Source: Lepiota brunneoincarnata
Lineage: Eukaryota; Basidiomycota; Agaricomycetes; Agaricales; Agaricaceae
NCBI GenBank assembly: GCA_023014365.1
Contig: JAEBUN010000005.1
Coordinates: forward strand, 1,426,001-1,490,000
DNA length: 64,000 bases
Direction: 5' to 3'
Part shown: positions 48,201-61,700 of the stretch, one piece after another
Layout: every line of letters begins with the position of its first letter
How positions within the stretch are numbered: position 1 is the stretch's first letter
The notes under the pieces: model-generated
What the model was told of the DNA's origin: nothing
Database searches by the model: none
The model's input: the letters and a program-made list of their open reading frames with translations, nothing else
Program-made: the position numbers and the translations under genes

Positions 48201-48374
48201 ATCGAAGAGATCTTAATGAAAGGGAGCGATGTGATGGTCGTACGTGGATAAGTGATGGCAAGTGTTTGGATTTCGGAGGACGCGTGATCTGCACTAATCC
48301 CTCTCGACAAATAACGCTCAAGCCAGACAACTTGTCCTTTGCGTTTCCCGTAGACAAGAGAATCTGTAAGGGCC

Positions 48375-51300
48375 ATGGACAACCACGCTTCTGCATCTCT
48401 GGCCCACATACGGATCCTGCTTCTTCCTGTTGGCTCGATTCCCAACACTTCATTCGAGAAATACGCGGCAGAAATCCGTAGCTTCGAGACAATAAGGCTC
48501 GGAGATATTCCTGCAGATGCTAAGGGGGAAAAAGGTATGCTGGTTGTTATTGACCCTCGTTGGACCAATGTTCTCAGCACAGTCCTTACTCAGCTCGGTT
48601 TATGCCCAGTCCCCTTTCGACTGGCCACCTACATCTCAGCTTTCCTACTCATCCACCACCGTCCTCACATCACACTCTTTCCCTCTTGCGGCCGTCTCAC
48701 TTCCCACTGGCCGTGATTGGAATTGCCTCTTGTTCCCGGGCCAATGCTTTGAATTCAATATACTCTCAGTACAACGCGGCCTTACTTGATACCTTCCCCG
48801 CCTCGAGCCTTTATCCTCTAGCGAGAAACTGTTTCGTTTTCGAAGAGAACGATAATACTACGAACCTGAATGCAGGAGACAGCTTACATGGGCTCGTAGT
48901 ATTACCGAATATGATGGGTAACAAGAAGCTATATATTGGAACCCTGCTAGCCGACTTGTGCTCCCAGGTCCTTGGGGAATTTGGTGTCGTGGTTCGTTAG
49001 CAGTTGTCATGATCGTTTTCCCGCATGATATTCACCCAGCACAAGGTCCAAGCCCTAGAAAGTCCTCTTGGGAATGAGTATCTCAATGCTTCTTTATTAC
49101 CGACGCTACCTCCTTTGTCAGAACTCCCAGCACCCCTTAATGCGAACAATATCCCCCATGCCATATCGGTACCTTCTTTCAGCAACCAGACAGAGTTGTC
49201 GAGATCGGGATTATCTCTCAACGTAGCCCCCGCTCTCAAGCGTAACTCAACTGTTGGGCCAAACTATCGACAGTCCACTTTAGGCGTACAAGCACCAAAA
49301 AAGCGTCTAAGTACAGTTGGTACTGCTTCTCCCCATGCGCGTTTGTATAAGGTTTTGGGTGACTTCTTCTTGCTTGCTGGCCGGACTGAAGACTCCAATA
49401 TCTGGTGAGTGGAATCGGCCGAGGAGGCCATCAGGTCATTGAGCGAACTTTACAGGTACACAGAGGCCCTCCAGTTATTCAAAAACTCGCAGGATAATGC
49501 ATGGCACGCGTCTGTGCTCGAAGGATTAGCAACAGTCACTGTTATTGAAGCGTGGTCGGCAGGACATGGGCTGGTTCGTAAAATGGTTCTGCACCGATCG
49601 TAGGTTGACAACTAGATTTATAGCATAATTCCACCGCGGCAACGAAAGAGCCTTGGTCTGATATTATCGACAGACTTACCCAAGCAACTGGCCTGTACCA
49701 GAAGTCGCCGCTCTATTACGAAGGCGAGGCCAACTACGCACTACTTTCGTATCTCTATTGCTGCTGCATTCTGCGGCATTCCTCACTCCTGTTCGCTATC
49801 TGGTCTGCCAAGGGCTGGGGTCCACTAGCGTTTACCACGATGTTGCAGCCTGGTCCTGCGCCTTACCTTCCACCGACCCTGGACCATGTAGACGCTGATC
49901 AGTGGTTGAACTTGGAGCGCCTGAGCAAGTTCTCAGGTATATCACGCTCAGCGATATCCGGAGTCCTCGGTCAAGTTCATGGTCCATGGTTACTGCATCT
50001 TGACCCCCGGGAAAGGCTTTCGATCTTGGAGGCCATGGCAAGTATATATGCATGTCTGGGCTACAAACGCAGAGAAGCGTATATATTACGGGAGGTTCTA
50101 GGGTGCGTCATGGATCTCATGGTTTGCGGTCGAGAGGAGGATGGGATTACAAAAGTGTCGACGCCTCACACCGTTGGATTGGGTCTATATAATGGATCGA
50201 CGACACCAACTGGTACCATGTTCGGTGAAACCAACCAAGGGAGCGTTGGAGTCAGGATAGGCGAAAGCTCGCTTGGGAACGATAGTGTTCTGAAACTTCT
50301 CAAACATGTATGCAGGGTACTTGGGATTGATCTTGATGCCGTTCGACTAGTGGATACCTCTGCCGGTGGGGGGAGCCCGCAGGAAGCGGGGGCGGGGAGC
50401 ACCCTTGATGATGGGCTAGCATTGTCTCATAGAGAGTCATGTGGATGGCCAGAATTGCAAGTCGGGGTTATTCGAGAAGCGGTTGCTGTTGCGGAAGCCT
50501 TGCCAGGTGCGTCCAATGATATGTTTATGGTATGTTCGTTGTTGATACTGATATTATCAAGACTTCCCTGCCGTTGCACAATTTTCCTTATCCTCACTGA
50601 AGAACCTGCAAGCTGTCCTTTCTTCTGGCGACCAATATCACTTATACTCAACGTCAATACGTGCCTTAGCGACGGCTCGGAGAAGAGGGGATCTGCGCTC
50701 AGCTGAATATTGGTCTGGCAGGCCGATTGTCAGCATTGCACTTGCTCCGTGAGTTTGGTTTCTCCTCAGTTATAGTTCGGGATTCCTAAGTACGCTATAT
50801 CTTAGAATACCTCTAATAAGATTACCTGTCGAAAAGCATAAGTCTGTGTTGCAAACACACTCATCTGGTCTTCCGCCTATTCTACAAGGTATCACGGACC
50901 CGTTTCTCTATAACCCGCGAAGGGCAGCTGTGACAAAGGTCAGTCATTGTTTCTTATACCCAAAACATTCATAGATGGTCCGTAGGACCAGGAAATCGTG
51001 GCGCAAAACGAGGTGCTAGAGTTTGTTGTCGTACTTCAGAATCCCTTCGTGTTCGACCTGGAGATCCAGTCGTTGTCGCTGAGGTAGGTGCTGATTACAG
51101 CTGGACGGCACTCCGCGTTCACCCCCTACAGCACTTCAGGGGTCGAATTTCAGTCACCCCCAACCAGGGTGATGATACCTGCAAACTCGTTCCACCAAGT
51201 GGTCTTATCGGGAAAAGCCCTGGGCACAGGAATTCTGACCGTACACGGCTGCATTGCACAGGCTCCTGGGGGTATTGCGCAGGAGTTCATCCTACCACTT

Positions 51301-53134
51301 GCGGACTGATGAAGAAGAGGAGAAGCTTGCACGAAAAAGGAGCGCCATTGCTTGTGAGATTGGACGTTTCAAGTATTCGGGTCTGGAGTCGTTCCCTTGG
51401 GAGAGGGTGAGGAAAGCGATTCGGTACCAGTCAAGCCAGCTGAACGGGCGAACGGACTTCCGTTTCCTGGGATGCAAAGTTGTGCCCAAACAGCCTCTAT
51501 TGAGGATTCGTTGGACGTCAGTGAATCACGGTGCTCTAATGCTCTATGAAGGGGAACGGTGCGTGTCCCAGCCAGCGTTATGACGCAGCAGCAGAAGCAA
51601 ACGTTGATGTTGGAAAAGGTCTGAGTTAAGTATGACGCTGGAGAACATTTCCCTGCTACCGATCGATTTCGTGCATCTTGCATTCGAAGATTCGACGATA
51701 GAACCAGCGCAGCAGGCTCTTGCGGAGGGGGAATTGTCCGTTTTTGATACCTACGAGACCGAGTATAGTCTTATCAATCGGCCTGTCTTCGCCTGGCACA
51801 AAGATGAAATGAAGGTCATTCAGCCTGGCCAAACCCTTACAGTTAATATTTCTTGCCTCGGAAAAGCTGGCTGGTACGTCACTCTAGCTGATCTCTACAC
51901 TCACAGTCATCCATCTCCCATCTAGCACTCGCGGTACTGTTCATGTGTCTTATTCCTACGCCCATCGCACAGACCTCAAGGCGCCCTCAGACTACTTCTA
52001 TACCCGCCAAATCTCTTACCCTATCATGGTTACTGTCTACCCAATGCTTCAATGCCAGAACATGGACTTGATTCCTTTCCCTTCCTACCGAAAGCATTTA
52101 CAAGTAATAGAGAACACTGCTGGCAGCTACAATTTGAATATTGATGATGGAACAAGTTGGTGTTTGTTCTCTGTGGAGGTTCGGAATGTATACGGATCGC
52201 CGTTCGAGGTGACTTTCAAACGTGAACAAGCTGGTGCGCCGTCAGCCTTCTCCAAGAAGTCTAGCGGTTGATTATTTGGTTATCGCAGGAATTCCACAAT
52301 CGGTTACTACCGCCATTATACCACCTGGGTCAACATCAAGGTTGGCATCGGTCTTGAGCACTGCCGTCCCGAGATCTGACCTGTAGCAGAGTCATCCTAC
52401 CCCTGAAGCGCATAACGCTAGCCGAAAAGGAAATATCAAAGCCGATTCCAACACTGTCGGATCGACAGTTTATCGTGGCCAAGGCAAAAATCTCTGAAGC
52501 GGAACTGCAGCTACAAAGAGAGTTTTTCTGGTACAGGGAAGCCTTATTCAAGAGTGTGCGCGGTCATTGGAAGGAGGTTCGTCTTTTTTGAACCCTCTAT
52601 ACGAGAGTACGAAAAGAAGTGTTTGTTCCTAGGTTGGAGGTACCCGGACAGGAGAAATATCACTTCGGCAGCAACGCATGACATTGCCAATGTTAGAGGC
52701 TTTTCGTTCAGATATCGCACGAGTCGAGCTCTCTTTGTTACCGGGCGGCAAGCCGGATCAAGGCGAACTAGATGGGAGGGATCCTTTGAAGCCCAACGAA
52801 TTCGTTGGGCTGAGTGCAAAAATTACGAACTTGTCCTGTGGGTCATGCCTACTTCTCTCATTTGCTAAAGACTAAGCTGGGTGATATAGCTTCTTCTTTG
52901 CCTCTTGTCTTGAGCCTCGACCTCGAACCGAGTGACTGTCTGATATTTGAGGGAACCATTGACGACATACCTGTTGGCCGTCTGGACAGTGGGGTGTCGC
53001 GAGAAATCATCATCCCAATCTGTTTCCTTGCTCATGGGCATTTCGAGCTCACGGCGCGGGTTCAGCCTGTTGGTCACGTCCACCTCGATACACAACCTGC
53101 AAGAGGACAGATTACGGTCACCATTCATGGTTGA
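48375..53134 (+). CDS. TRS120: TRAPPII complex subunit Trs120 (TRAPPC9)
   Basis: Large subunit specific to the TRAPPII tethering complex, which acts as exchange factor for Ypt31/Rab11 at the late Golgi. The start is at 48375 (MDNHASASLAHIRILLLPVG). The first intron (48534-48596) brings GEKARFMPSPLSTGHLHLSF into frame, followed by SHFPLAVIGIASCS and NSIYSQYNAALLDTFPASSL. Then come NCFVFEENDNTTNLN, a conserved Ser/Arg patch ALKRNSTVGPNYRQSTLG, APKKRLSTVG, and the TPR-like KVLGDFFLLAGRTEDSNIWY, YTEALQLFKNSQDNAWHASV, LEGLATVTVIEAWSAGHGL. The second half has beta-sandwich (ASPA-like) features. The stop is at 53134 after RGQITVTIHG. About 1,300 residues in all, normal for fungal Trs120. The region has many short introns; I fixed only the first. 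Confidence 0.92.
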
Positions 53135-53298
53135 CATCCATTTTGTCGTATGGATAGCTCTCCGCTGTTCCTTAGAGGTTGTAGTGTAATTGAGATTTAT
53201 TGTAACGTCTACATAATACACAGCACCAAATTCGATCTGATAGCATGATCATGACTTCACAGACAGGTTCGGTTCAGGAGAGGGTATGAGTATCGGAA

Positions 53299-53861
53299 TT
53301 ATTCATATTCCGATTCGTCTTGGGTGAATGCAGCAGAGTATGCGAGGATGGTACCATAGACGAGTCTGTGGGAGTAGGTCATGTCAACAGCGGATGCCGC
53401 GATGAAAGAAACAGTAGTATACCCTCCGCCCACAATTGACATAGCTGACGCCTTCGAGTTGATAATTTCAGGAATGTGCCAAAACGATAGGAAAGGCAAA
53501 GCCAGTGACAACAGTCAGGGAAGTGAAGAACCGTCCGAGGTCGACTGCGCCCGTGTTCTCGTAGGAGCTGAACTCATCCGTGCCACAATGGGAGAAGATG
53601 GCGTTTGGGAGTGGTGCAAGGACAAATATTAGTGCTATGTGGGGTATCCCGAGTCAAGTTCTGGCGGTCGAGGCACTGCAAGGCAACACGTACCGACGAG
53701 AAGTGGTAGCCAGTTTGACCAGAGTGCACACGAGAGGATAATCAACAGGAAGCCAGCAGCAAGAACAAATGAAAGAAGGATTACAGCTGTGCACACGTAG
53801 TCTGAGCACATTGGTTATTCGCAGAAAAATAATGATACTGACTTCTGAGGCCTGCTGCCAT
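53299..53861 (-). CDS. VPS55: Vacuolar sorting protein Vps55 (OB-RGRP/LEPROT family), with an apparent one-base frameshift
   Basis: Four-helix endosomal membrane protein that, with Vps68, helps traffic from late endosome to vacuole. The ATG at 53861 opens MAAGLRNYVCTAVILLSFVL, with intron 53842 to about 53793. Then AAGFLLIILSCALWSNWLPL, APLPNAIFSHCGTDEFSS, GAVDLGRFFTSLTVVTGFAF and PIVLAHS follow. Here the frame shifts: the next conserved segment EIINSKASAMSIVGGG is in the neighbouring frame. Removing one base of the GG at 53471-53472 joins them. The only splice alternative would be an intron of 34 nt that deletes conserved residues. The last exon encodes LVYGTILAYSAAFTQDESEYE. Start, helices and C-terminus are otherwise intact, so a sequencing error is likely. 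Confidence 0.85.
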
Positions 53862-53993
53862 GGCTGTAAGTGCGGTGTGTTGGAGGTCGCCACAGTTGTG
53901 AACCGGACTTGATGAGCAACAATGATTAGGTAATCAGCACAAATAAACGTTTAATATTTTGATCAATAATAAATTAACCGTCCAGACAGTGAG

Positions 53994-56900
53994 CTATCGT
54001 ACAAAATGCCGACGTGAAGGTCTACTGGTCACAATGTTCTTGCGCCGGGAGTCTACAAGAGGGGCTACAGAGGGTACAGAGGAAGGGTCAGTCGCAGCGA
54101 CTCCTTTCTTCGTCGGTGGATGCATGGGCTCTGATATTGAGTTCTGCATGCTGGGCGCGATGGAAGAAAGCTGGGATCCAGGGCTGTCATAAGGAGTAAC
54201 GACAGTGGATGTTGTCCGAGTACTTGGGGTAGGTGATCGGGGGATATGGATCATTGGAACGGGAACGGGAGTCTGGGTAGGGAGTGTTTGGGTAGTTTCT
54301 TCGCCGTCATCTTCATCGGGCTGAGAGGGAGATACGTATTCGCCGATGTCCGTGCTGCTTCCCATAAATGTGCCCTTTCTCCATGAATGTAGGAGAGCGT
54401 CGCGGCTTTGGGTCAGGTCCCAGTGGTCGATATAGTCTCGTTCCCGTTTCTGGGGTGTAGTTCCTGTGGGCACGTCAACCCGAGCACCATGTGCCGCTAG
54501 ACGTTGATTCGCAGCACACAGGGAGCCCAAGTGATCATGAAGGCTGCTGTGATAGCTAGGAGGCGGTTGCTGACAAGGAGGACGCCTATGATTTTAATTT
54601 TAAAACACTGGTTGAGAGTTAAAGCGCACAAGCTAACTACCTCTGCAGCAATGGTGTCAAACGTAACCTCAAGACTCTTGGAGTTCGACACCAATTGGTC
54701 TTGCAGCTGCCCATAATAAGATTGGATATCTGTGCTAAACGCTTTCGTAGTATCGAGTCTCGCCCGCTTCGCTCTCGAGTGGTGTTTCAATGCTATTGAG
54801 GATTTGATTACCGGGTTGCTACTCGTAAATGAAGAATGCGACATACCTTGTGATGTTGAAACGGCATAGGTCGCTGTTTGTTGTTGCACCCAGGCCGTAT
54901 GTGAGGCAATCGAGGCTGACAGCTGGTGGCGCAAGGTGTGTGCCTTCTCTTCTACTGCCGTCCTGGTAGTGGTGAGGGTCTAACAGTTTGTTAACGTTGT
55001 TGTCTTACCCAAAGGAGAGACCATAACTCACTTTGAAAGTGCCGTCCCGAGCCCGTTTCACGGAATCACCCCTTTCCCGCAGCATAGCCATTGCATTTTC
55101 CCCACTACCAAGCATCTCTCCTGATAAGGCTCCTTGTCGCTGCGCAAATGTCTCCAGACCTCCTTCTGCCTTCGCGTTTCGCGTTTGCAAAAGATTAATG
55201 CTCTCCTGGAGTCTAGAATCCTGCTCATTCGCAAACATGTCCAGCATCTCCGACATTCGCTGCATCAGCTTCTCTTTAGCCTTATCCGCCTTCAGTTTCT
55301 CGTTCTTGAGCATTTGTATGAGGTCTTCATTTTGTTGCCGGAGGTGGGCAATTTCGTCCTGCGCCATCTTATTTGCTAGAAGTCGAGCTTGTTCTAGAGT
55401 CGCTAGTTCGCCCTTGATGTACTGTTGAATTTCACATAAAACGGCCTCGAGTACAGCGTGTGTGCCACCGAGGGCCCTTTCTACTGCGGATATCCCCTTC
55501 TGGTTCGTCTGTATAATATCATCGCATAGTGGTGAGTACATGGAAGTGAAGTTAGTGCCCCATGCGACAAGCTCGTCCTTGAAAGTTGTTTGCATCTCGT
55601 TGAAAGTGGTCTGTGCAGTTCGGAGGGCTTCTGTTTCGATTTTATCACTGTCTTGGATAGTGCTTAGTGTGTTTTGGACCTGACTCAGTTGCTTGTTGAT
55701 GGTTTGTGAACGTAGCGAGAGTTGTTGGAGTTCGGTTGCCCCGACCTCTTTTGCTGTGGTCCGCAGCTTTGTTGTTGCCTCCATTGTTGATCGACTGAGA
55801 TCGCCCAAGCTCTTGGATATAACCTGTGTTAGGGAAGATATCGCCTCCTTGCATTTGGCCACGGTGTTGGTGTTGGCTTCCAAAACATTTGATTTCCTTT
55901 CTGAAGGTACTCATGGTTAGGTAAGGCTCGAGGCAGCGGAGGAATACTATACCCAGCTTCCCGAATAAGCCGTCAATGTCGCGCAAACTGTCCGCTGCCA
56001 CGTTCCTCAGCTCTTCCGCTACTATATTCAAGTTCCTTTCTGTTTCTTGATACGCCTTGCGCACCACGATCTCCTCGTCCAATGCCACCTTCGTCTCTTG
56101 CAATTGACCTTCTGCGTGATTCAGGGCAATTTCGGTCTTCTCCAACTTGTCCCTCGTTTCCTTCAGCTCCTCATCCCGCTTCATCAAAAGTCCGATACTT
56201 TGTTCAAACTCCTCCCTGACAGCCCGCATCTGACATTCCACAATCTCGATCTGCTTCTTTGCCTCTTGCAACTCGGTCTGTCGGAGTTCTTGTTCGGCGT
56301 TGAGCTGGTTCCAGCTTTCTTCCGAAAAGAAGATACCGTTCTTTTCTCTTGCCGCGAGGAGATCATTCTTGAGTCGTTCAATTTCCGCAATGTATTCCTT
56401 GAGGAGGCCATTGCGTGTCATACGTTGGTTGACTTCGGGCTTGTTGCGAATCGACTTGGCACGAAGAGCATAATCCAGGGTTGAAAGTGTTTCTTCCATA
56501 TTAGATCGTGCCGGGGAGATTGTGGCGATAATACAAGTCTTTGTGCGTCCACCAAGGGAGTCTTGAAGTAGGCGCGTAAGCTTGGATTCGCTGTTCAAAT
56601 AAGAAAACATGTAATAGGAATCAGGGAACTACTCACCGGTAGGGGACGTGTTGTGCATTGTCAACCAATGCGTTAATCACACGGCCTAACGTGAGGAGAC
56701 TCTGATTGATCATGCCAGCCTCGCGCGCCCTCTTGTTCTCCGCGCCGGAGCGTCCTATATTCTCAGATCCAGCAAGGTCAACAAGGTTGAGCTTTCCGAC
56801 TTTGAGGAGATCATCGCCCATGTTGGATGTTTCTTTTACATGGACTGTGATCGAAAAGATTGAGTGCGAGCGACTCGAGTGGTCGTTGAAGCGGGTAGCA

Positions 56901-57800
56901 GCTATTTGCCGTCGTTCACTGCCCTTTGTTAAGAAACGGAGCGCATCTTTGCAATCCTTCACGGATATTTCTTCTAACCCTTGTATTAACACACCCTTCT
57001 TACCAGCTTCATCGAAGATTTTGAGGCCTTCTGTCTTGTCCTTTGCTCCCATACCCATGGGCTGAGTTGAACCCGTTGGTGGTGCGAGGTCGTTGGCGAG
57101 GAGGTCGCGCAGCTCTTCGTTATAGAGCTCTATGTACGATATTTTGACGCTATAGTCTGCATTCGATGTCTCGAGCGAGTGAAATAACCGAAATAGAACC
57201 CTGGGGATCATCCCTGCATCAGGCGAGGGATTACCCATGGGAGTTGGCTTCAAATCACCGTGCATGGTATATCTGAGAGACAGCTCAGCATATAGTAACG
57301 TACTTGGAGCAAGCTCACGTTTTTCCGGTTCCAGTCTGTCCGTATGCGAATAACGTACAATTGTAGCCCATGAGAACCTCTTCCAACATTGGACTGACAA
57401 CATCATGATAAATCATAGCTTGATCTGCCTCAGGCCCAAAGACAGTGTCGAAAAGATAAGTTCGCAAAGGAGGCAGGGTTACAATGCCGAGGCTTGATTG
57501 CGGTGCGCCAGTTTCAACAGATATTTCCTTGCTTTTGGCGCCATTAGAAGAAACAATAATCGGCGAGTTCTCTTGGATTTCACGTTCTGAGCGACGACGG
57601 CAGCGGATAACAACTTGGATATTAGATCCAGGGGTGTCTGGGTTCTTCTGAGATTGGGTCGGGGGTAGTGTCGAGTTGAGACCTGCGGCAGGACCAGATT
57701 CGGAGGTGGCAGCTTTCGATACGGGGCGTGTGCGGTTCTGGAGTAATGCGGATGTCGAATTGACGACCTTTGCCCGAGAGACAGACCTTTTTGACGCCAT
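53994..57800 (-). CDS. BIMC: Kinesin-5 mitotic motor (BimC/Eg5/Cut7 family)
   Basis: Plus-end motor that slides antiparallel spindle microtubules. The N-terminal motor domain starts after [13 protein letters not shown] (ATG 57800; an in-frame ATG at 57857 is an alternative). It shows [20 protein letters not shown], the P-loop [11 protein letters not shown], switch [11 protein letters not shown], switch [16 protein letters not shown] and [21 protein letters not shown] long coiled-coil stalk follows (about 56400-54600 on the map). Near the C-terminus is the BimC box [20 protein letters not shown], the Cdk1 site and tail motif that defines the family; its TP(Q)KR is the presumed phosphorylation site. 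It ends RPSRRHFVR at 53994. The head-to-head neighbour is ELF1, with another kinesin just beyond. Confidence 0.96.
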
Positions 57801-57957
57801 TTTCGGGTCAGGCAATCTTGGGGGAGCTACCTGAGCCTGCCTACCAGGGCTCAACAATCAGACCGCGTTCTACCACGTGACCATTAGCCAAATTGTCTTG
57901 ATCACATGACTGCAAGAGTTGCCTTTATCACTCGTTATTCTATCCCAGAGTCTTCCA

Positions 57958-58400
57958 ATGGGCAAACGCAAGAAGTCCTCCAGGAAACCGGCTCCAGCAC
58001 GCCAGAAAGTGCCACTTGGTAAGCTTTAACAGGGTATACATCTGTTGTTGGCTCTTCAATGACCTCGACTAGATACCACTTTCACCTGTTTGTTCTGCCA
58101 CCACGAGAAATCTGTGACTGTGCGTATGGACCGAAAGGAGGGTGTAGCACATTTGGTCTGCCGTGTCTGTGACCAGCGATATCAGAGTAAAGTCAACCGT
58201 AAGTAGTCATACTATGGTTGTGTGTTACAGCGACTTAGGCTCGATTTCTCTCAGATCTGACCGAACCCATTGACATATACTCTGAGTGGATTGATGCCGC
58301 GGATGCTGCACAGCGTGAAGGTTCTCAGACTCGTCGTCCTACTACATCATCGAGTCGTGCGGCGCGAGCGCCTGCTTCCTACGACAGCGAAGACGAATAA
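57958..58400 (+). CDS. ELF1: Transcription elongation factor Elf1
   Basis: Small zinc-ribbon protein that travels with RNA polymerase II and helps it pass nucleosomes. Exons 57958-58018, 58073-58198 and 58255-58400 give 333 nt, 110 residues. The basic N-terminus MGKRKKSSRKP is followed by the four-Cys zinc ribbon FTCLFCHHEKSVTVRMDRKE with VCRVCDQRYQSK, then LTEPIDIYSEWIDAADAAQR, which is conserved across eukaryotes. The tail is acidic, ending ASYDSEDE. Intron phases keep the frame. Confidence 0.97.
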
Positions 58401-58720
58401 AAAACTCCCTTAGTATTTCACGCGGTTCCATAGACTCTCGTCAGCAGGTGTATAATACATCAGTACTTCATCAGTATTAATGCGGCTGTAATATATACTG
58501 GCTATATGAAGGTGGGTGAACGGGAGCAGGTGAGAGGATGATAGACGGTGGCAATGGTAACAATGGCAAACATACGCATCATCTCCTTTACAACCACCTC
58601 TCCTCGACCTTACGTCTTACTACTACCTTCCTTTGATACTCTTTTCGGATATACAAACTCCTAATTTCGTGAATCCGACGCGTTCCTTGGTCAGCTCTTC
58701 CTCAATATCATACCGTCATT
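58401..58720 (+). promoter_or_regulatory. ELF1 3' UTR and kinesin-1 promoter
   Basis: 320 bases of tandem intergenic DNA. The right part (58580-58720) is CT-rich, as is usual just before basidiomycete starts. No other gene seen. Confidence 0.4.
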
Positions 58721-61700
58721 ATGGCGAGCTCGACCAACATCAAGGTTGTCTGTCGGTGGGTGCTTTGTCACTACACGTGTAAACACCTCTCTCATTGCTG
58801 ATCACCGCAGATTTCGGCCTGTGAATGCAATTGAGACCCGTGAAGGTGGTGAAATCGTGGTTTCCTTCGATGAGAATCTTCAAACGGTGCAGATGAAATC
58901 TGCCCAACTCAGCAGTGGGCCAGAGAAGGATGGATTCACGTTCGACAGGGTCTTCCCGATGGAAACCAAGCAGCATGAAATCTTTGAGTATGGTGTTAAG
59001 GAGTGAGCCTCTCAGTTCGAGATTCCCTTGCTTCCCCTGATCACCTTCTACCCTTAGCATCATAAAAGGTACTGGCATCTTCGCCCGTTTTGTCGACGCT
59101 TTGCTCATGCAGTCGTTCTCTTCTTTGATATCGACGTCTGATGGGCCACACATTACTTACATCCAACAGACGTTCTTGATGGATACAATGGAACCGTGTT
59201 CGCCTATGGACAAACTGGTAGTGGAAAGACGTTCACCATGATGGTGCGTTTTTCGATGTGTGGGTGCTGTATATGAATCATAATGGAGTACAGGGCGCGG
59301 ATATAGACTCGGATGAACTGAAGGGAATTATACCCAGAATCACGGAACAGATCTTCCAATCCATTGTTGAAAGCGACCCGCATATTGAGTACCTAGTCAA
59401 GGTATCCTACATGGAGATTTACTTAGAGAAAGTCCGTGATTTGCTTGCGCGTATGTGACCCCGTCCATCCTATCTTATACAACTCTAATCTATCCCTTCA
59501 CAGCTCAGAATGATAACCTCCAGGTACACGAAGAGAAGTCAAGGGGTGTATATGTCAAGAATCTGTCCGATTATTATGTCAGTAGTGCGAGGGAAGTTTA
59601 TGAGATTATGAGGACTGGGGGAGCTGCCAGGGTGGTGACGTCAACAAGTGGGTGCTTGTGCATCTCAATTAATAACTCTGACCTTACTCATTCCCTAGAC
59701 ATGAATGCTGAATCATCTCGTTCTCACTCAATATTCCTCATAACTATTCAGCAGCGCAACACAGAGACAGGCGCACAGAAGACCGGTAATCTCTATCTAG
59801 TTGATCTTGCAGGTTCGGAGAAGGTTGGAAAAACGGGCGCATCGGGACAGACCCTGGAAGAAGCGAAGAAAATCAACAAATCTCTCTCCGCTTTGGGTAT
59901 GGTTATCAATGCGTTGACAGAAAAGGTCAAATTCTTCTCGGAATGCATTATTTAGCATCTTGACCCCTTTCCGATAGGCGAAACATATTCCATATCGTGA
60001 TTCCAAACTAACACGTATCCTACAAGAGTCACTTGGAGGCAACTCTCGAACGACGTTGATCATCAACTGTTCGCCCTCTTCCTATAATGAAGCAGAAACC
60101 TTGTCGACTTTGCGGTTTGGCATCCGGGCCAAATCTATCAAGAATACTGCTCGCGTCAATGCCGAATTGTCGCCGCTCGAGCTCAAGGGATTGCTACAGA
60201 AGGCTCAGTTGGCGAACACGTCCTACCAGAAACATATTGCTGCTCTGGAAGCAGAACTGGCTGTCTGGCGTTCTGGGGGACATGTTGAAGAGCATGAATG
60301 GGTGCAGATCGGAAAACCTGGGGCGACCACCACCAAGAAAGCACCAACATCACCTACTCCTTCGACCCCAATGTCAAGTTCTCGTAGTATGACTCCTGTC
60401 AACCCTGCCGTCGAAGGTTTGAGGGACCTCGAGAGCAGACCACAGACTCCTACCGTTGTTGGTCTGGAGAAGGATGAACGTGAGGAGTTTTTGAGGCGGG
60501 AGAACGAACTCAGCGACGCTCTTGCTGAGAAGGAGGGTGCACTGGCAGCCGCTGAGAAACTTGTGAAGGAACTTAAGGAAGAACTCGCGTTCTTGAAGGA
60601 ACAAGAAGCCTCGGTTAGCCAGGTAAGTTTGGTCGCATTAGACGTCCCTGGTCACTGACTAAAGTACTGTACAGGAAAACAAGCTCATGTCTACTCAGCT
60701 GAATGAGCTTAGGTTGCAAGTAGAACGCCTCGATTATGAAGCAAAAGAGGGTGCAATCACCATTGAAACATTACGCGAGCAGAATAATGACGCATCTGCC
60801 GAGCTTGATGCACTGAAGAAACAAATCGCGGATGTGAGGCTAGCACAGAAGGATACTTCCGCAGATGATAAGGAGAAGCGCAAGCAAGAAAAAATGGCAC
60901 TGATGATGGCTAAATTTGACACGGTTAGTGTTACTCGTGCGGTTGTCTCGTAAAGATCAATCTGGGCTGACTTGCGAATGCGCGAACAGCAGGGTGCTTT
61001 CTCCGAGAAGGACGAACAGTTACGACAACTTCTCATTAAGCTTGACAACATGGATAGCGATTCAGCGGGTGGTTTGACTCCCGAAGATATGACTGCTATC
61101 CGCAGGCAGCTTTCTGACGGTCATACGGTGTTGAGGGAAACACTTGATAGACTCCGGCAGAGCCAGGAGGAGACTGAGATGGTTGCAAGGAGGCGAGATG
61201 AATTGGATACTCGGCTCGCTCAGTTAGAAGCAGATTACGAGGAGTTGCTAGGTGAGTGAATTGGAGCAAGGTGCAAGGGAATAATAAATGCTAAATTGAT
61301 CGTTGAACTAACAGAGAAGACAATACGTGACGAGGAGTCCGGTGACGTCGAGTCGATGCAAGACTTTAAGGTTTGTTTCTCTATCGGGCGAGTCACGGCT
61401 TCCGCTCACGGGCACTCTATAGAGCAAACTCGAGGCTCAGTATGCTGCCAGGCGAGATGCTCATCTTGGCGAGGCCGCAGATCTCAAGCAGCAGCTAGAG
61501 ATGAGGAGTAACGAGATTCGCACGCTGAACGCTACCATTGATAGCCTCAAGAGTGTGAATGAGGAACTCAAGGTATGTAGATAGATGATCGGATTGGACG
61601 TTAAGGACTCTCACCGTTGCAACAGCGCGCCTTCGCCGTAACATCCGCTGGAATTGAGGGTGGCAAGAACCTTGCCGAGAGTGCGCAGGATCTGGAACGG

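Noticed and set aside
48041..48580. Long minus-strand frame suggesting an extended DPM2
   Set aside because: Only the last part has DPM2 similarity; the rest is antisense to the start of TRS120 and has no family resemblance.
48597..48789. Frameshift in the N-terminus of TRS120
   Set aside because: Choosing the acceptor at 48596 instead of the first AG brings the conserved ARFMPSPLSTGHLHLSF and SHFPLAVIGIA into one frame, so no shift is needed.
53381..53632. Plus-strand frame of 83 codons
   Set aside because: It is antisense to VPS55, whose conserved helices lie on the minus strand.
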